Origin: Roseivirga ehrenbergii
Lineage (GTDB): Bacteria > Bacteroidota > Bacteroidia > Cytophagales > Cyclobacteriaceae
Direction: 5' to 3'
DNA: 64,000 nucleotides
Assembly: GCF_001593005.1 (NCBI RefSeq)
Contig: NZ_LQZQ01000045.1
Coordinates: 682,001 to 746,000 of the forward strand
The notes under the pieces are model-generated. The model was not told the DNA's origin, did no database searches, and worked only from the letters and a program-made list of their open reading frames with translations. How positions within the stretch are numbered: the stretch's first letter is position 1; each line of letters starts with the position of its first letter. Shown in pieces: positions 8,273-17,208 of this stretch. The translations under genes and the position numbers were made by a program.

Positions 8273-8818
8273 CTACTTATTGTCTTTTTTGAATTTTGGC
8301 GGTGTTCCTCCTTCAGGAACAAAGATTAAAGCTGCTGAATTTAAGCAATAGCGCAAACCTGTTGGCGCAGGGCCGTCTTCGAATACATGGCCTAAATGAG
8401 ATCCACTTTTACTATCTACAACTTCCCAGCGCACCATTCCTTCACTTGTGTCTTTTACCAATTTAATGGCATCATCAGAAATTGGTTTCCAAAAACTTGG
8501 CCAGCCTGATTTTGAATCATATTTGGTTTCTGAGCTAAAAATGGGCTGTAAACTAGCTGCAGAGTAATACGTTCCTTTTTCATAAAACTTATTGTATTTG
8601 CCAGAAAACATGGTTTCAGTAGCTTGTTCTCTTAATACCGCATATTGCAAGGGTGTTAATCTTTCTCTCCACTCCTTCTCTGTTAACTGAATCTCGTATT
8701 TTGGTTTTTCTTGCTCAAAAGCCACTCCAGACAGTTCGTCTTCCTCGCCCCTGACCGTCATAACACTAGCCACGAGTAAAATCACCAAACCGCTAATGAG
8801 TAATATCTTTGTTTTCAT
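8273..8818 (-). CDS. msrB: Peptide methionine-(R)-S-oxide reductase, exported
   Basis: MsrB reduces the R epimer of methionine sulfoxide. The core is clear: LTPLQYAVLREQATE, SGWPSFWKPI (104-113), HLGHVFEDG (141-149) and RYCLNSAAL, with catalytic Cys158. The two zinc-binding CxxC pairs found in many MsrBs are absent; YYSAAS stands at 84-89 where the first would be, so this is a zinc-free form. An N-terminal hydrophobic segment (4-22) indicates export or membrane anchoring. Its own terminator separates it from the downstream pyrophosphohydrolase. Confidence 0.94.
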   Translation of the reverse strand: MKTKILLISGLVILLVASVMTVRGEEDELSGVAFEQEKPKYEIQLTEKEWRERLTPLQYAVLREQATETMFSGKYNKFYEKGTYYSAASLQPIFSSETKYDSKSGWPSFWKPISDDAIKLVKDTSEGMVRWEVVDSKSGSHLGHVFEDGPAPTGLRYCLNSAALIFVPEGGTPPKFKKDNK

Positions 8819-8893
8819 ATCTCTTTGTTTTGTAGTCCAACCTGATAAACGTAAAAATAGTTTGAATGGATTGACAAGTATTATACGAAAGGT

Positions 8894-9793
8894 CTACCAG
8901 GCGATACTTTGGCTAAAGAAACCCATGCTTTGCGGAGCATCACCATCTTTATTTATGGGGTAAAAGAAGATATTAGGAAGCTTTATTTTTTTCCATGGAG
9001 CAATTACGCCCAACGCCTTTTTTGATCGCTGATCAGATTTGAGTTGGCTGCTCGCATGCATGGGCTTTGAGTTATCATAAAGCATAATTGAAACGCCATC
9101 TGGCTTCAAGCACCTTTTCAACTCCTCATAGGCGAGTTCTTGAACTTCCTTATCATAGTTATTGATGTAATCAAATGAAAACAAGGCATCCACAGAACTA
9201 TTATCAAAAGGCAGGTGATCTACATCACCCAACACTAAAATGGTTTCTCCTGGTAGTTCGTCTTTTATTGCCATCAACCTTGACAATGAAAAGTCCATAT
9301 GAAAATAGTATTTGAATGAACGTCCATAAGTTAGGTTGTGAATAGAATCAACATCGTGGGTTACCACACTCATAAAGTACTCTCCTCCTTTAGGAAGTAG
9401 TCGTGCTAACTGAGTTACTTTTTCCTGACTTATTGGGTTACTCTTAAGTTCTTTGGTAGGCTTTTCAATCGCATTGCCTTCTCCAAATCCATAATCTCTA
9501 TAGAACTGATCAATTTCTTCTTGAGGTACTCTTTTAAGATGGTTGGCCGTTCGATTTTTAGAAACAATAGCTGTTCTTCGTTGTAAATAACTAATGTTGT
9601 CAATTATGGGGTAAACATGCGTTTGATGAGAGGTTACCAAAGCTGCCTTTACTTCAATATTTACAGGTGCCCCAGGATAGAAGAATAAATCACCATGTTT
9701 GATTTGAGCATTTAATGAAACTAGCTCTTTTTCAGTCATCAGTCGTAGCGACTTTTTTGTAAATGGACAAACCATTAATCCTTCCATACTCAT
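8894..9793 (-). CDS. SAM-dependent methyltransferase-like protein with Trm112-like N-terminus
   Basis: A 299-residue cytoplasmic protein. Residues ~5-90 resemble a Trm112/YbaR-type segment (MVCPFTKKSLRLM...YPIIDNISYL). Residues ~160-260 look like a class I methyltransferase: VLGDVDHLPFDNSSVDALFSF fits motifs II-III and the LKPDGVSIMLY segment follows. The glycine-rich motif I that binds S-adenosylmethionine is not recognisable; the corresponding stretch reads LPKGGEYFMSVVTHD. The protein may therefore be a divergent or inactive enzyme. I chose ATG 9793; a GTG 42 bases upstream is also possible. The substrate is unknown. Confidence 0.65.
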   Translation of the reverse strand: MSMEGLMVCPFTKKSLRLMTEKELVSLNAQIKHGDLFFYPGAPVNIEVKAALVTSHQTHVYPIIDNISYLQRRTAIVSKNRTANHLKRVPQEEIDQFYRDYGFGEGNAIEKPTKELKSNPISQEKVTQLARLLPKGGEYFMSVVTHDVDSIHNLTYGRSFKYYFHMDFSLSRLMAIKDELPGETILVLGDVDHLPFDNSSVDALFSFDYINNYDKEVQELAYEELKRCLKPDGVSIMLYDNSKPMHASSQLKSDQRSKKALGVIAPWKKIKLPNIFFYPINKDGDAPQSMGFFSQSIAW

Positions 9794-9881
9794 TCTATCT
9801 TTCACAGCGCTTGCGTTTATTACACTAACGTACACAAATGCCCTACCAGATCACCAAAAATAGTTTTTAAGTAATTTTTGC

Positions 9882-9907
9882 TAAAAAAAATTCCCATATC
9901 GGGAATT
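9882..9907 (-). terminator. Terminator after the small gene at 9958
   Basis: AATTCCC and GGGAATT surround a five-base loop. On the minus strand a run of eight T follows at once. It lies 50 bases beyond the stop of the 64-codon gene and supports that gene being transcribed. Confidence 0.7.
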
Positions 9908-9957
9908 GAAATCCATAAAAAGGATTCTTAAATGTAATGTAAAAAAGGACACTTTCG

Positions 9958-10152
9958 CTATGCTTGCCCCTCTTGTTCCACTTTTAAGTACTTATGTCCA
10001 GCGAGAAGTACACTAGAATAAAATAGCTCTTTACCCACAGTACTCACATCATTAACATACTTAATAATACGCCCAGATTTCTCCTGAGATTCATGTAATT
10101 TACCTTCAGCGTATTTCAATATTTTTCCTCGAATTTCTTTAGTCTTTTTCAT
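9958..10152 (-). CDS. Small hypothetical protein, 64 aa
   Basis: I do not recognise this protein. It is highly charged and helical at the N-terminus (MKKTKEIRGKILKYAEGK), with a more hydrophobic stretch near 44-54 (ELFYSSVLLAG). There is no signal peptide. It has a good terminator downstream and about 200 bases of non-coding sequence upstream, so it could be a single-gene transcript. I call it a probable gene on length, composition and the terminator, not on homology. Confidence 0.5.
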   Translation of the reverse strand: MKKTKEIRGKILKYAEGKLHESQEKSGRIIKYVNDVSTVGKELFYSSVLLAGHKYLKVEQEGQA

Positions 10153-10361
10153 CGTATTATAGTTTGAGAATTCTATACTTAATTAAGCGATTATCTCATC
10201 AATTTGTTTCGTAATCCTTTCAATTGATGAAACAATTATTTTAACGGTTTAACAATGCTCAAGGTAAATTGTTAAAACTTTTTTCCCATACCCAAAAGAA
10301 GAGATATTAAGTGATGGAATCTTATGAAAGCATGAATAACGAATAATTCGTATTAATAGCC

Positions 10362-11738
10362 TTATGCAAATAGACCATAATTAGGCTCTTGAACTTGAGT
10401 GGCAAACTGAATCACTTTTCGTTTTGTATAATACTGATTTATAATACGTTGGATATCGGGCGTATCCGGGTACTTGGTAATAATCCTTTTCACCTCATCA
10501 ATACTTTCGAAAGCCATATCATTTTCAAAAAAGCCAAAGCCCAAATACTTCCCGTTTTCAACCAATACTACAGACTTTTCAGTGTGGGTTCTTCCCTGCC
10601 CCAGCAAACAAAACGACTGAGAGTTTTCCTTAATACTTTGAATGGCATTTTTGAATCTTTCGCGCTGTTCTGCCGCTCCTTCTCCTCCTGTTTTAATTGT
10701 ATAGCCAAAATACATCATCATAGATGCAGGCAGACTGCACAATTCAGGGTCGAGTTCAAACTTCTTCACCAGTTCAATCAAATAATCACGAGCGCGATCG
10801 AAAGAAGTAAAACCAATCAAAGGCAAGGTGCCTTTCATTTTCTTTCCAATTGATAAGCGATCGAAGCCTTTGCCATCTTGATAATGATAGAGGCCGTATT
10901 TGGCATTGGTGAATTTCTGAGCCTTGTTGTAAATAGGAAAGTGCTTTTTTATTTCTGACGACTCAAATAAAAAAGCGATCATTTCATCTCCACACTCTTC
11001 ATATGAAATATCGTATAGCTTATCCTTCAACCCTTGTTTGTACACTACATCGGTATTCGAAAAATGGCCTTTAACACGCTTCTTGATATTGTTGGCCTTT
11101 CCTACATAAATGATCTCACCGTGGGCATCGTGAAAGTAATATACGCCAGTAAACTCTGGTAAAGCATCGAAAGTAGCTTTGGGTAAATGAGGAGGCAAAA
11201 AGCCTTCTTGAGAATCTTTCTTTAAAAAATTAGCAATGTGATTTTCATCATTCTGAATAATCAAATCGAGCAACTCAACAGTCGCTTTGGCATCGCCCAT
11301 TGCCCTATGGCGTGCATGGTTTGCTATACCAAAATGATCGCAGAGGTTTCCTAAACTATAGGATTTCAACCCCGGAAATACCTTACGAGAAAGCCGAACC
11401 GTACAGAGTTTTTTTAAGTTTAAAGTGCCTCCAAGTTGTTGGAATTCATTTTTAAGGAATGAATAATCAAAATTGACATTGTGCGCTACAAAGATGTTAC
11501 CTTCCAACATTTGATAAATTTCTTTGGCCACTTCAAAAAATCTAGGTTCATCCCTCACCATTTCATTAGAAATGCCCGTTAGCGCAGTAATATTCATTGG
11601 AATTACCCGCTCAGGATTCAAAAGTGTTTGATATTCGTCTACCACACGCTTTCCATCATGAATTAGAATGGCTACTTCGGTGATTTTTCCGTAATTGGCA
11701 GAACTGCCCGTGGTTTCTATATCGACTATGGCGTACAC
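10362..11738 (-). CDS. DnaQ-type 3'-5' exonuclease fused to GIY-YIG nuclease
   Basis: Residues 1-165 are an RNase T/DnaQ exonuclease: motif I DIETTG (6-11), motif II HNVNFDYSF and motif III HRAMGDAKAT supply the DEDDh metal ligands. Residues ~195-275 are a GIY-YIG domain (GVYYFHD...IIYVGKANNIKKRV), as in UvrC and Cho. The remaining ~180 residues are a C-terminal extension typical of this fusion in Bacteroidota. The architecture suggests DNA repair: an incision by the GIY-YIG domain and trimming by the exonuclease. The protein begins with GTG at 11738. It is a stand-alone gene, divergent from the restriction-nuclease-like gene at 11786. Confidence 0.88.
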   Translation of the reverse strand: MYAIVDIETTGSSANYGKITEVAILIHDGKRVVDEYQTLLNPERVIPMNITALTGISNEMVRDEPRFFEVAKEIYQMLEGNIFVAHNVNFDYSFLKNEFQQLGGTLNLKKLCTVRLSRKVFPGLKSYSLGNLCDHFGIANHARHRAMGDAKATVELLDLIIQNDENHIANFLKKDSQEGFLPPHLPKATFDALPEFTGVYYFHDAHGEIIYVGKANNIKKRVKGHFSNTDVVYKQGLKDKLYDISYEECGDEMIAFLFESSEIKKHFPIYNKAQKFTNAKYGLYHYQDGKGFDRLSIGKKMKGTLPLIGFTSFDRARDYLIELVKKFELDPELCSLPASMMMYFGYTIKTGGEGAAEQRERFKNAIQSIKENSQSFCLLGQGRTHTEKSVVLVENGKYLGFGFFENDMAFESIDEVKRIITKYPDTPDIQRIINQYYTKRKVIQFATQVQEPNYGLFA

Positions 11739-11785
11739 AGCTTCAAATTACATAAGTTTTATTTTCAATACGTAGCATTAACTGC

Positions 11786-12625
11786 ATGAATACTATCCTT
11801 GTTAAGAAATACTCTGGCGATCTGGTTCCATTTGAAATTGAGAAACTAGAAAACTCATTATTCAAATCTGGAGCAAGCCCAGAGCTCATTGAAAAAATCA
11901 CCAAAGAAGTACTCAGTTGTTTATTTGAAGGAATTTCTACCAAGGAAATTTATAAAAGGGCTTATAGCATTCTCCGAAAGTCTTCTAATGCCTTGGCTGG
12001 CCGATATAAACTTAAAAAAGCGATTCTTGAGTTAGGGCCTTCCGGTTATCCTTTCGAAGCATTTATTGCTCATTTATTTGAATATCAAGGCTATAAAGTA
12101 GAATCAGGAATTACATTAAAGGGTAAATGTGTAACACATGAAATAGATGTTAGGGCCGAAAATGACTCTGAAATTCACTTTATGGAATGTAAGTACCACA
12201 GCAACCCTGGTTATAAATCAGATGTGAAAATTGCCCTGTATGTGCATTCTAGGATGAATGACCTTATTGCCAATTACCAACCTAAATTCCCAAATAAAAA
12301 GTTTACGGGGTGGATTGTCGACAATACCAATTTCACCTCAGATGCCATCCAATATGCAGAATGCAGCGGCCTTAGAATTATGGCATGGAATTACCCTTCT
12401 AAAGGAAGCCTAAAGGATCGAATTGAAATCTCAGGCCTTTACCCTATTAGTTGCTTGGTTTCGCTTACAAAGGCGGAAAAGCAATTGCTTTTAAAAGAAG
12501 ACATCGTGCTTTGTCAACAGCTTTTGGACTCTGACGAAGCACTCGATCTTATCGATAAAAGAAAGCATAAAAAGGTTCAGGAAGAATGTCGTGAACTTAC
12601 GCTACCGATGGTTTCTCAGGCTTAA
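11786..12625 (+). CDS. ATP-cone plus Mrr-like restriction endonuclease-fold protein
   Basis: Residues ~3-90 form an ATP-cone domain (VKKYSGDLVPFEIEKLENSL...RYKLKKAILELGPSGYPFE), the nucleotide-sensing module of ribonucleotide reductases and NrdR. Residues ~95-190 carry a PD-(D/E)xK nuclease pattern: EIDVRAE followed by HFMECKYHS, with Asp and the ExK pair in the right order. This combination is known in Mrr-like proteins of uncertain role. It may cut or bind DNA in a nucleotide-dependent way. The 3' end overlaps the convergent symporter gene by 29 bases. Confidence 0.75.
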   Translation: MNTILVKKYSGDLVPFEIEKLENSLFKSGASPELIEKITKEVLSCLFEGISTKEIYKRAYSILRKSSNALAGRYKLKKAILELGPSGYPFEAFIAHLFEYQGYKVESGITLKGKCVTHEIDVRAENDSEIHFMECKYHSNPGYKSDVKIALYVHSRMNDLIANYQPKFPNKKFTGWIVDNTNFTSDAIQYAECSGLRIMAWNYPSKGSLKDRIEISGLYPISCLVSLTKAEKQLLLKEDIVLCQQLLDSDEALDLIDKRKHKKVQEECRELTLPMVSQA

Positions 12626-14318
12626 CTATATTGAACAAGAGACTAAATAAAACCACAAGAATACAACCAAGAGCATTGTACCATAGGAATCCCATTGTGA
12701 AGATTCCTGCTATTTCTTGCGTATTCAAATAGTGAACTACAATGATTACTATTTGACTGAGTATAGCGCCCATAAATACAGCATTTGAGCGTATTTTCTT
12801 GAAAAAGAAAGCGACTATAAAGATTCCAAGTACAGTTGGGTAGAACAAGGACCCAATCAAATTAACTGCTTCTATCAGGTTGTCAAAAAGAGATAAAGTA
12901 GATGCTACAATAATTGCGAGTATTCCCCAACCAAGTGTAAACAGTTTTGAATACCTCAGGTAATGATTATCATTACCGTCTTTTTTTACTGATCGCTTAT
13001 AAAAGTCTATAGTGGTTGTACTCCCCAGCGCATTCAATTCAGACGATGTAGAAGACATGGCTGCTGAAAAGATGACCGCAAATAGTAAGCCCACGATACC
13101 AACAGGCATGTTTTTCTGAACGAAATCCATGAAAATATAATCCGTATCCTTAGTTTCTGATCCTTCAACCGCTTCTCCAACGAGTGTAATCGCCCTACTC
13201 CTTACTTCATCAGATTTAGCTTGTAGTGCATTCACTGCTATTTTAGCTTCTTCTATGGCTTTTTCGTTACCAGTTCTTACCGCTTCATTAAGTCCCTCAA
13301 CTGCGGTGAGTTTTTCTGTAAATATTTCTGAGTATTCATCTTCGTACGCCCTGAAATCATCGGCTCTATCAGTTTCATAAACTTGCTCCTTCAGCGTTTC
13401 ATTAAAGAATATTGGTGGTTGATTATATTGATAAAACACAAACACCATTACCCCTATAAAGAGAATGATAAACTGCATTGGCACTTTAAGAAGACCGTTC
13501 ATCATCAGGCCTAAGCGGCTCTCAGATAAGGTTTTTCCAGATAAATATCGTTGTACCTGAGATTGATCCGTTCCAAAATAAGACAAGAAGAGAAAAACCG
13601 CACCAGTCATTCCTGACCAAAAACTATACTTATTTTTTAGGTCAAATGTAAAGTCAACCACATTGAGTTTACCCATTTTACCAGCCACATTGAGTGCATC
13701 GTTCATATTCACACCAGTAGGTAATGCGTTTAACACCAATACACCAGCGAGGATCATTCCGCCCATCATTACCGCCATTTGCGTTTTTTGGGTTTGTGTC
13801 ACAGCTTTTGTTCCGCCAGATACGGTATAAATAATTACTAAAACGCCTATTACGATATTGGTCGCTCTTAAATCCCAATCCAACAGCGATGAAAGTATAA
13901 TTGAAGGTGCATAGATTGTTATTCCGGCTGCAAGACCACGTTGCACTAAGAAGATAAAGGCCGCGAGCATTCGGGTCTTTACATCGAAACGTGTTTCAAG
14001 ATATTCGTAAGCAGTATAAACTTTGAGCCTATAGTAAATCGGTAAAAAGAATACGGAAATGATAATCATGGCCACTGGAAGACCAAAATAGAACTGTACG
14101 AACCCCATACCCTCGGTATAAGCTTGACCAGGAGTAGAAAGGAAAGTGATGGCACTGGCTTGAGTTGCCATTATTGAAAGCCCAATGGCCCACCATTTTA
14201 CATCGTCTCCACCACGTAAATAACTATCAATATCCTTATTGCCTCGGGTTTTCCAAACCCCATAAACTACAATGGAAATCAGTGTGCCGAAAAGCACTGC
14301 CCAGTCGATCCAACTCAT
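12597..14318 (-). CDS. Sodium:solute symporter (SSS family)
   Basis: A 573-residue protein with about 13-14 hydrophobic segments and the SSS-family landmarks: LRGGDDVKWWAIGLSIMATQASAITFLSTPG near the N-terminus and FAVIFSAAMSSTSSELNALGS later. An unusual ~100-residue hydrophilic, helical loop (about 305-400, rich in Glu and Ala) interrupts the membrane domain. It overlaps the upstream 46-codon membrane gene by four bases (ATGA), indicating translational coupling. That gene in turn overlaps the PIG-L deacetylase gene. Together they suggest Na+-driven uptake of a sugar or amino-sugar released or modified by the deacetylase; the substrate is an inference. Confidence 0.86.
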   Translation of the reverse strand: MSWIDWAVLFGTLISIVVYGVWKTRGNKDIDSYLRGGDDVKWWAIGLSIMATQASAITFLSTPGQAYTEGMGFVQFYFGLPVAMIIISVFFLPIYYRLKVYTAYEYLETRFDVKTRMLAAFIFLVQRGLAAGITIYAPSIILSSLLDWDLRATNIVIGVLVIIYTVSGGTKAVTQTQKTQMAVMMGGMILAGVLVLNALPTGVNMNDALNVAGKMGKLNVVDFTFDLKNKYSFWSGMTGAVFLFLSYFGTDQSQVQRYLSGKTLSESRLGLMMNGLLKVPMQFIILFIGVMVFVFYQYNQPPIFFNETLKEQVYETDRADDFRAYEDEYSEIFTEKLTAVEGLNEAVRTGNEKAIEEAKIAVNALQAKSDEVRSRAITLVGEAVEGSETKDTDYIFMDFVQKNMPVGIVGLLFAVIFSAAMSSTSSELNALGSTTTIDFYKRSVKKDGNDNHYLRYSKLFTLGWGILAIIVASTLSLFDNLIEAVNLIGSLFYPTVLGIFIVAFFFKKIRSNAVFMGAILSQIVIIVVHYLNTQEIAGIFTMGFLWYNALGCILVVLFSLLFNIVKPEKPSVA

Positions 14319-14455
14319 TCGTATGATTTTGTAAACCAGTAAAACAATAGAACTAATACAGCCAATGTACCCATTAGTAACCAGTACATTCCAGACCACT
14401 TCTTAAAAAATGGAGGTTTAGCATCCCTCAGTTCTTGTTCTGTTTGCGCACTCAT
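14315..14455 (-). CDS. 46-aa membrane protein, probable symporter partner
   Basis: The small frame MSAQTEQELRDAKPPFFKKW... has one hydrophobic segment (about 23-40) followed by a short Lys/Tyr tail. Its ATG overlaps the stop of the PIG-L gene (TAATG) and its stop overlaps the start of the symporter gene (ATGA), so the three genes form a tightly coupled operon. Small single-span subunits encoded next to SSS transporters are known (for example DUF997/YhdT-like partners). This one is not a clear match to them. The size, coupling and membrane topology argue for an accessory subunit. Confidence 0.75.
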   Translation of the reverse strand: MSAQTEQELRDAKPPFFKKWSGMYWLLMGTLAVLVLLFYWFTKSYE

Positions 14456-16995
14456 TAGCGTTTGTTTTCAATTCGGTTTAGCTTGGTGCTTTTAGGCGTT
14501 TCGTTACCAAGCGAAATCATATTACTAAAAATTCGGTAAGCACCAGCTACACCTGCGGGTAATTCTCTAAACCATGAATAACCGGTATAAACAAAATAGC
14601 CTTCACCATACTGCCCTACAATCAAACCGCCATCATTTGGTTTATCGCCTGGGTCGTTACTAGAAAGGATTGCCGTATACCTATCGTCCCATTGGTTTGG
14701 AAAGTAAAGTCCTCGCTCTTGCACCCAGCCTTCAAAATCTTTTTCGGTAATCTTATTTGGCCCATTAATCAATGGATGGTCGGGTGCTAGAATTCGCACT
14801 TCAGCATCTTCAACCGTCACTCTATCTCTCGAAATTTGAAAAGGATAAGGTCCAATCTCTGGCTGCCCCCTCATACTGGTGTTATACTGGGCAATTACGG
14901 TACCGCCTTGTTTCACATATTCCATTAAATCAGGTTGAATAAATGGCATTCTATCTACAGTATTATAAGCACGCACGCCAATAATCACGGCATCAAAATC
15001 AGCCAAGCTTTCTGCCGTTATGGTATTCGGATCAAGAATAGATACGGTATATCCAATTTGCGTTAGGCTTTCTGGTACGGCATCGCCTGAGCCCATTATA
15101 TAGCCCACATACTGTCCTTTTCTTTCCAAATTAAGGCGCACCACTTTGGCTGTACTTTCAGGGAAAATCGTTTGTCGAGGAATATGCTTGTAATCAATCA
15201 CCTTCAAACCTTGGTGATATGACTTGCCATTATAAGTGACTTTTGCTGTTACCTTTCCTTCTTGCTGTGTAGTTGGAGGCAATACATGAAATTTGAATCG
15301 TGCTTCTTCTTGCTTTCCTTTTAAGTTGAAATCAAAATTTTCTGGACTAGATTTCCAGCCCGAAGGCAGATCTAAACTCACTTTTCCTGAAACATTATCG
15401 GTGCCCGCTTTTACCACCACATTTACTTCTTTGGCAGAATTATCGGCAAATACCAAAACACTTTCGGCAATGTTTACAAATACAGGTGGCGTAATAACAA
15501 ATGGTCTGTAGACTTCTCCGTCTACCCTATCATTCTCTTTATATACTACAGAAGTAGCATAAGAATAAGGCTTTCCGTTGATAGTCAAGTTAAACGTAGC
15601 ATTCAAAATGTCTGGGTTTTGAGCCAGCCCAATTAACGCTTGGTCATCTACTTTATACATCCCTACAGTTCCTTCTTCGCGAAGCCAATAAGGCTGTGAA
15701 TTGGTAAGTTCTGGCAGGGTAAACTCTAAATTCTTTCTGAAAGACTGATTATTGGCCAGCGGTTGTGTAATGGTCGCTTTCTCATTAAGTTCAGGAAAAT
15801 CAATTGAATTGAGTGCAACCTTAACATCGGAACGGTTAATGGCTTCTACACTTACCCTAAGCTTCTCTCCGCTTACTTTGGTTTCTTCGTCTGCTACTAA
15901 CTCCAAATAAAGACCTAGTACAGATTTAATTACCAAATCAAGCTCTTCTAGTTTTACCTTTTTCCAATACTCGTTTTCAAGCTTCATCAGTTTTTCACGG
16001 GCTTGCATTAAGTCATCAATAATTATGGAAGGATTACTGAGGTTATAATTCTTATTTGCCTTCTCCAAAAGGGCTCCAATTTCCGCTCCTCCTTTTACTC
16101 TCGACCAAGTGGTGTTGATATCCTCAAATATATCAGACTTTGGCTTTTCCCCTTTCCAATACATCAATACTTCTTTGCTTTCGCCTCTGCGACCAGTGCT
16201 TCCAAAACCCTGAGATTTATGTTCGCTACGACCTAAGGAAGATATTTCGTCATACGAAAGCCCTAAAAGTGGATTATAGGCTCCAAAGTCAATGGTATAA
16301 TAACCAGGAGTACCGTCAAACTCTTCTCCATCATTTCTTCCACCAAAATTATAGCCGTTCCAATAGAGGGTTTTAGGCTGCCAAGGCTGAACATACTTCA
16401 ACTGCTCAGGGTATTTCGTAGGGTCATTGGCCAAATCAAAGGCTTGCATTGCCAAACGGGCCGAAGCTGTATGATGGCCGTGCATGGTTCCACTCGGCAC
16501 CAAAGTAGTATCGAAACGTGTAATGATAATATCTGGGCGGAAACGTCTGATGTTCCAAACCACATCGGCCAAAGCATCATCCTTATCCCAAACATTCAAG
16601 GTCTCATTGGGGTCCTTCGAAAAACCGAAGTCATTCGCTCTGGTAAAAAATTGCTCCCCACCATCCTTTCTTCTGGCAGCCAAAAGCTCTTGGGTTCTGA
16701 TAATCCCTAGATACTCACGAATTTCGGTACCGATTAAGTTTTGTCCGCCATCCCCACGCGTCATGGCCAAATAAGCCGTCCGCATGTTCTTTTCATTCGC
16801 CATGTAAGCAATCAAGCGGGTGTTTTCGTCATCGGGGTGAGCCGCCAAGTAAAGCACCGAACCCAGTACTTCCAGTTTATTAAGGGCTTGTTTTATTTCT
16901 GCGGCATCCAATTTTTTGGGTGCTTGCGCAATACCTACTGTTGAAAAGGCCGTAAGCAGAATGCAGAAAAGCATTAGTTTAGAAAGGTGTTTCAT
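14455..16995 (-). CDS. Exported PIG-L (LmbE) family deacetylase with large C-terminal region
   Basis: An 846-residue protein with a signal peptide (hydrophobic 7-20, cleavage near IAQA). Residues ~45-240 are a PIG-L deacetylase domain with the zinc motif AHPDDE (52-57) and the downstream GxxHGHHTAS histidines. The rest is a long beta-rich segment with NEW3-like Ig folds (about 380-600), then a glutamine-amidotransferase-like region (ESLADFDAVIIGVRAYN). This layout is common in Bacteroidota and suggests periplasmic deacetylation of an N-acetylated sugar or glycoconjugate. It is the first gene of an operon with the 46-aa membrane protein and the symporter, and is divergent from the GT39 gene. 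Confidence 0.86.
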   Translation of the reverse strand: MKHLSKLMLFCILLTAFSTVGIAQAPKKLDAAEIKQALNKLEVLGSVLYLAAHPDDENTRLIAYMANEKNMRTAYLAMTRGDGGQNLIGTEIREYLGIIRTQELLAARRKDGGEQFFTRANDFGFSKDPNETLNVWDKDDALADVVWNIRRFRPDIIITRFDTTLVPSGTMHGHHTASARLAMQAFDLANDPTKYPEQLKYVQPWQPKTLYWNGYNFGGRNDGEEFDGTPGYYTIDFGAYNPLLGLSYDEISSLGRSEHKSQGFGSTGRRGESKEVLMYWKGEKPKSDIFEDINTTWSRVKGGAEIGALLEKANKNYNLSNPSIIIDDLMQAREKLMKLENEYWKKVKLEELDLVIKSVLGLYLELVADEETKVSGEKLRVSVEAINRSDVKVALNSIDFPELNEKATITQPLANNQSFRKNLEFTLPELTNSQPYWLREEGTVGMYKVDDQALIGLAQNPDILNATFNLTINGKPYSYATSVVYKENDRVDGEVYRPFVITPPVFVNIAESVLVFADNSAKEVNVVVKAGTDNVSGKVSLDLPSGWKSSPENFDFNLKGKQEEARFKFHVLPPTTQQEGKVTAKVTYNGKSYHQGLKVIDYKHIPRQTIFPESTAKVVRLNLERKGQYVGYIMGSGDAVPESLTQIGYTVSILDPNTITAESLADFDAVIIGVRAYNTVDRMPFIQPDLMEYVKQGGTVIAQYNTSMRGQPEIGPYPFQISRDRVTVEDAEVRILAPDHPLINGPNKITEKDFEGWVQERGLYFPNQWDDRYTAILSSNDPGDKPNDGGLIVGQYGEGYFVYTGYSWFRELPAGVAGAYRIFSNMISLGNETPKSTKLNRIENKR

Positions 16996-17208
16996 TTGGT
17001 ATTAATGAGTATTCAGGCTTGTAACGGCTTCTAAGTTATCAGGTTCTATCGATTATCCGAGTGGCATTTCTGTTAATGGGGCATAAGTTTTTCATTTTTG
17101 GAAAGAAATGTCGAACTAACGACTTCATCTCCAATTCTACCATCGAATATTCCTTTTCAGATTTCATTCCCATTCTTGACCATTATCAATTAGCTTTGCA
17201 GGCAGTTC

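Noticed and set aside
10389-10853. 154-codon plus-strand frame inside the exonuclease/GIY-YIG gene
   Set aside because: Composition is that of a reversed coding strand and the opposite strand has clear domains.
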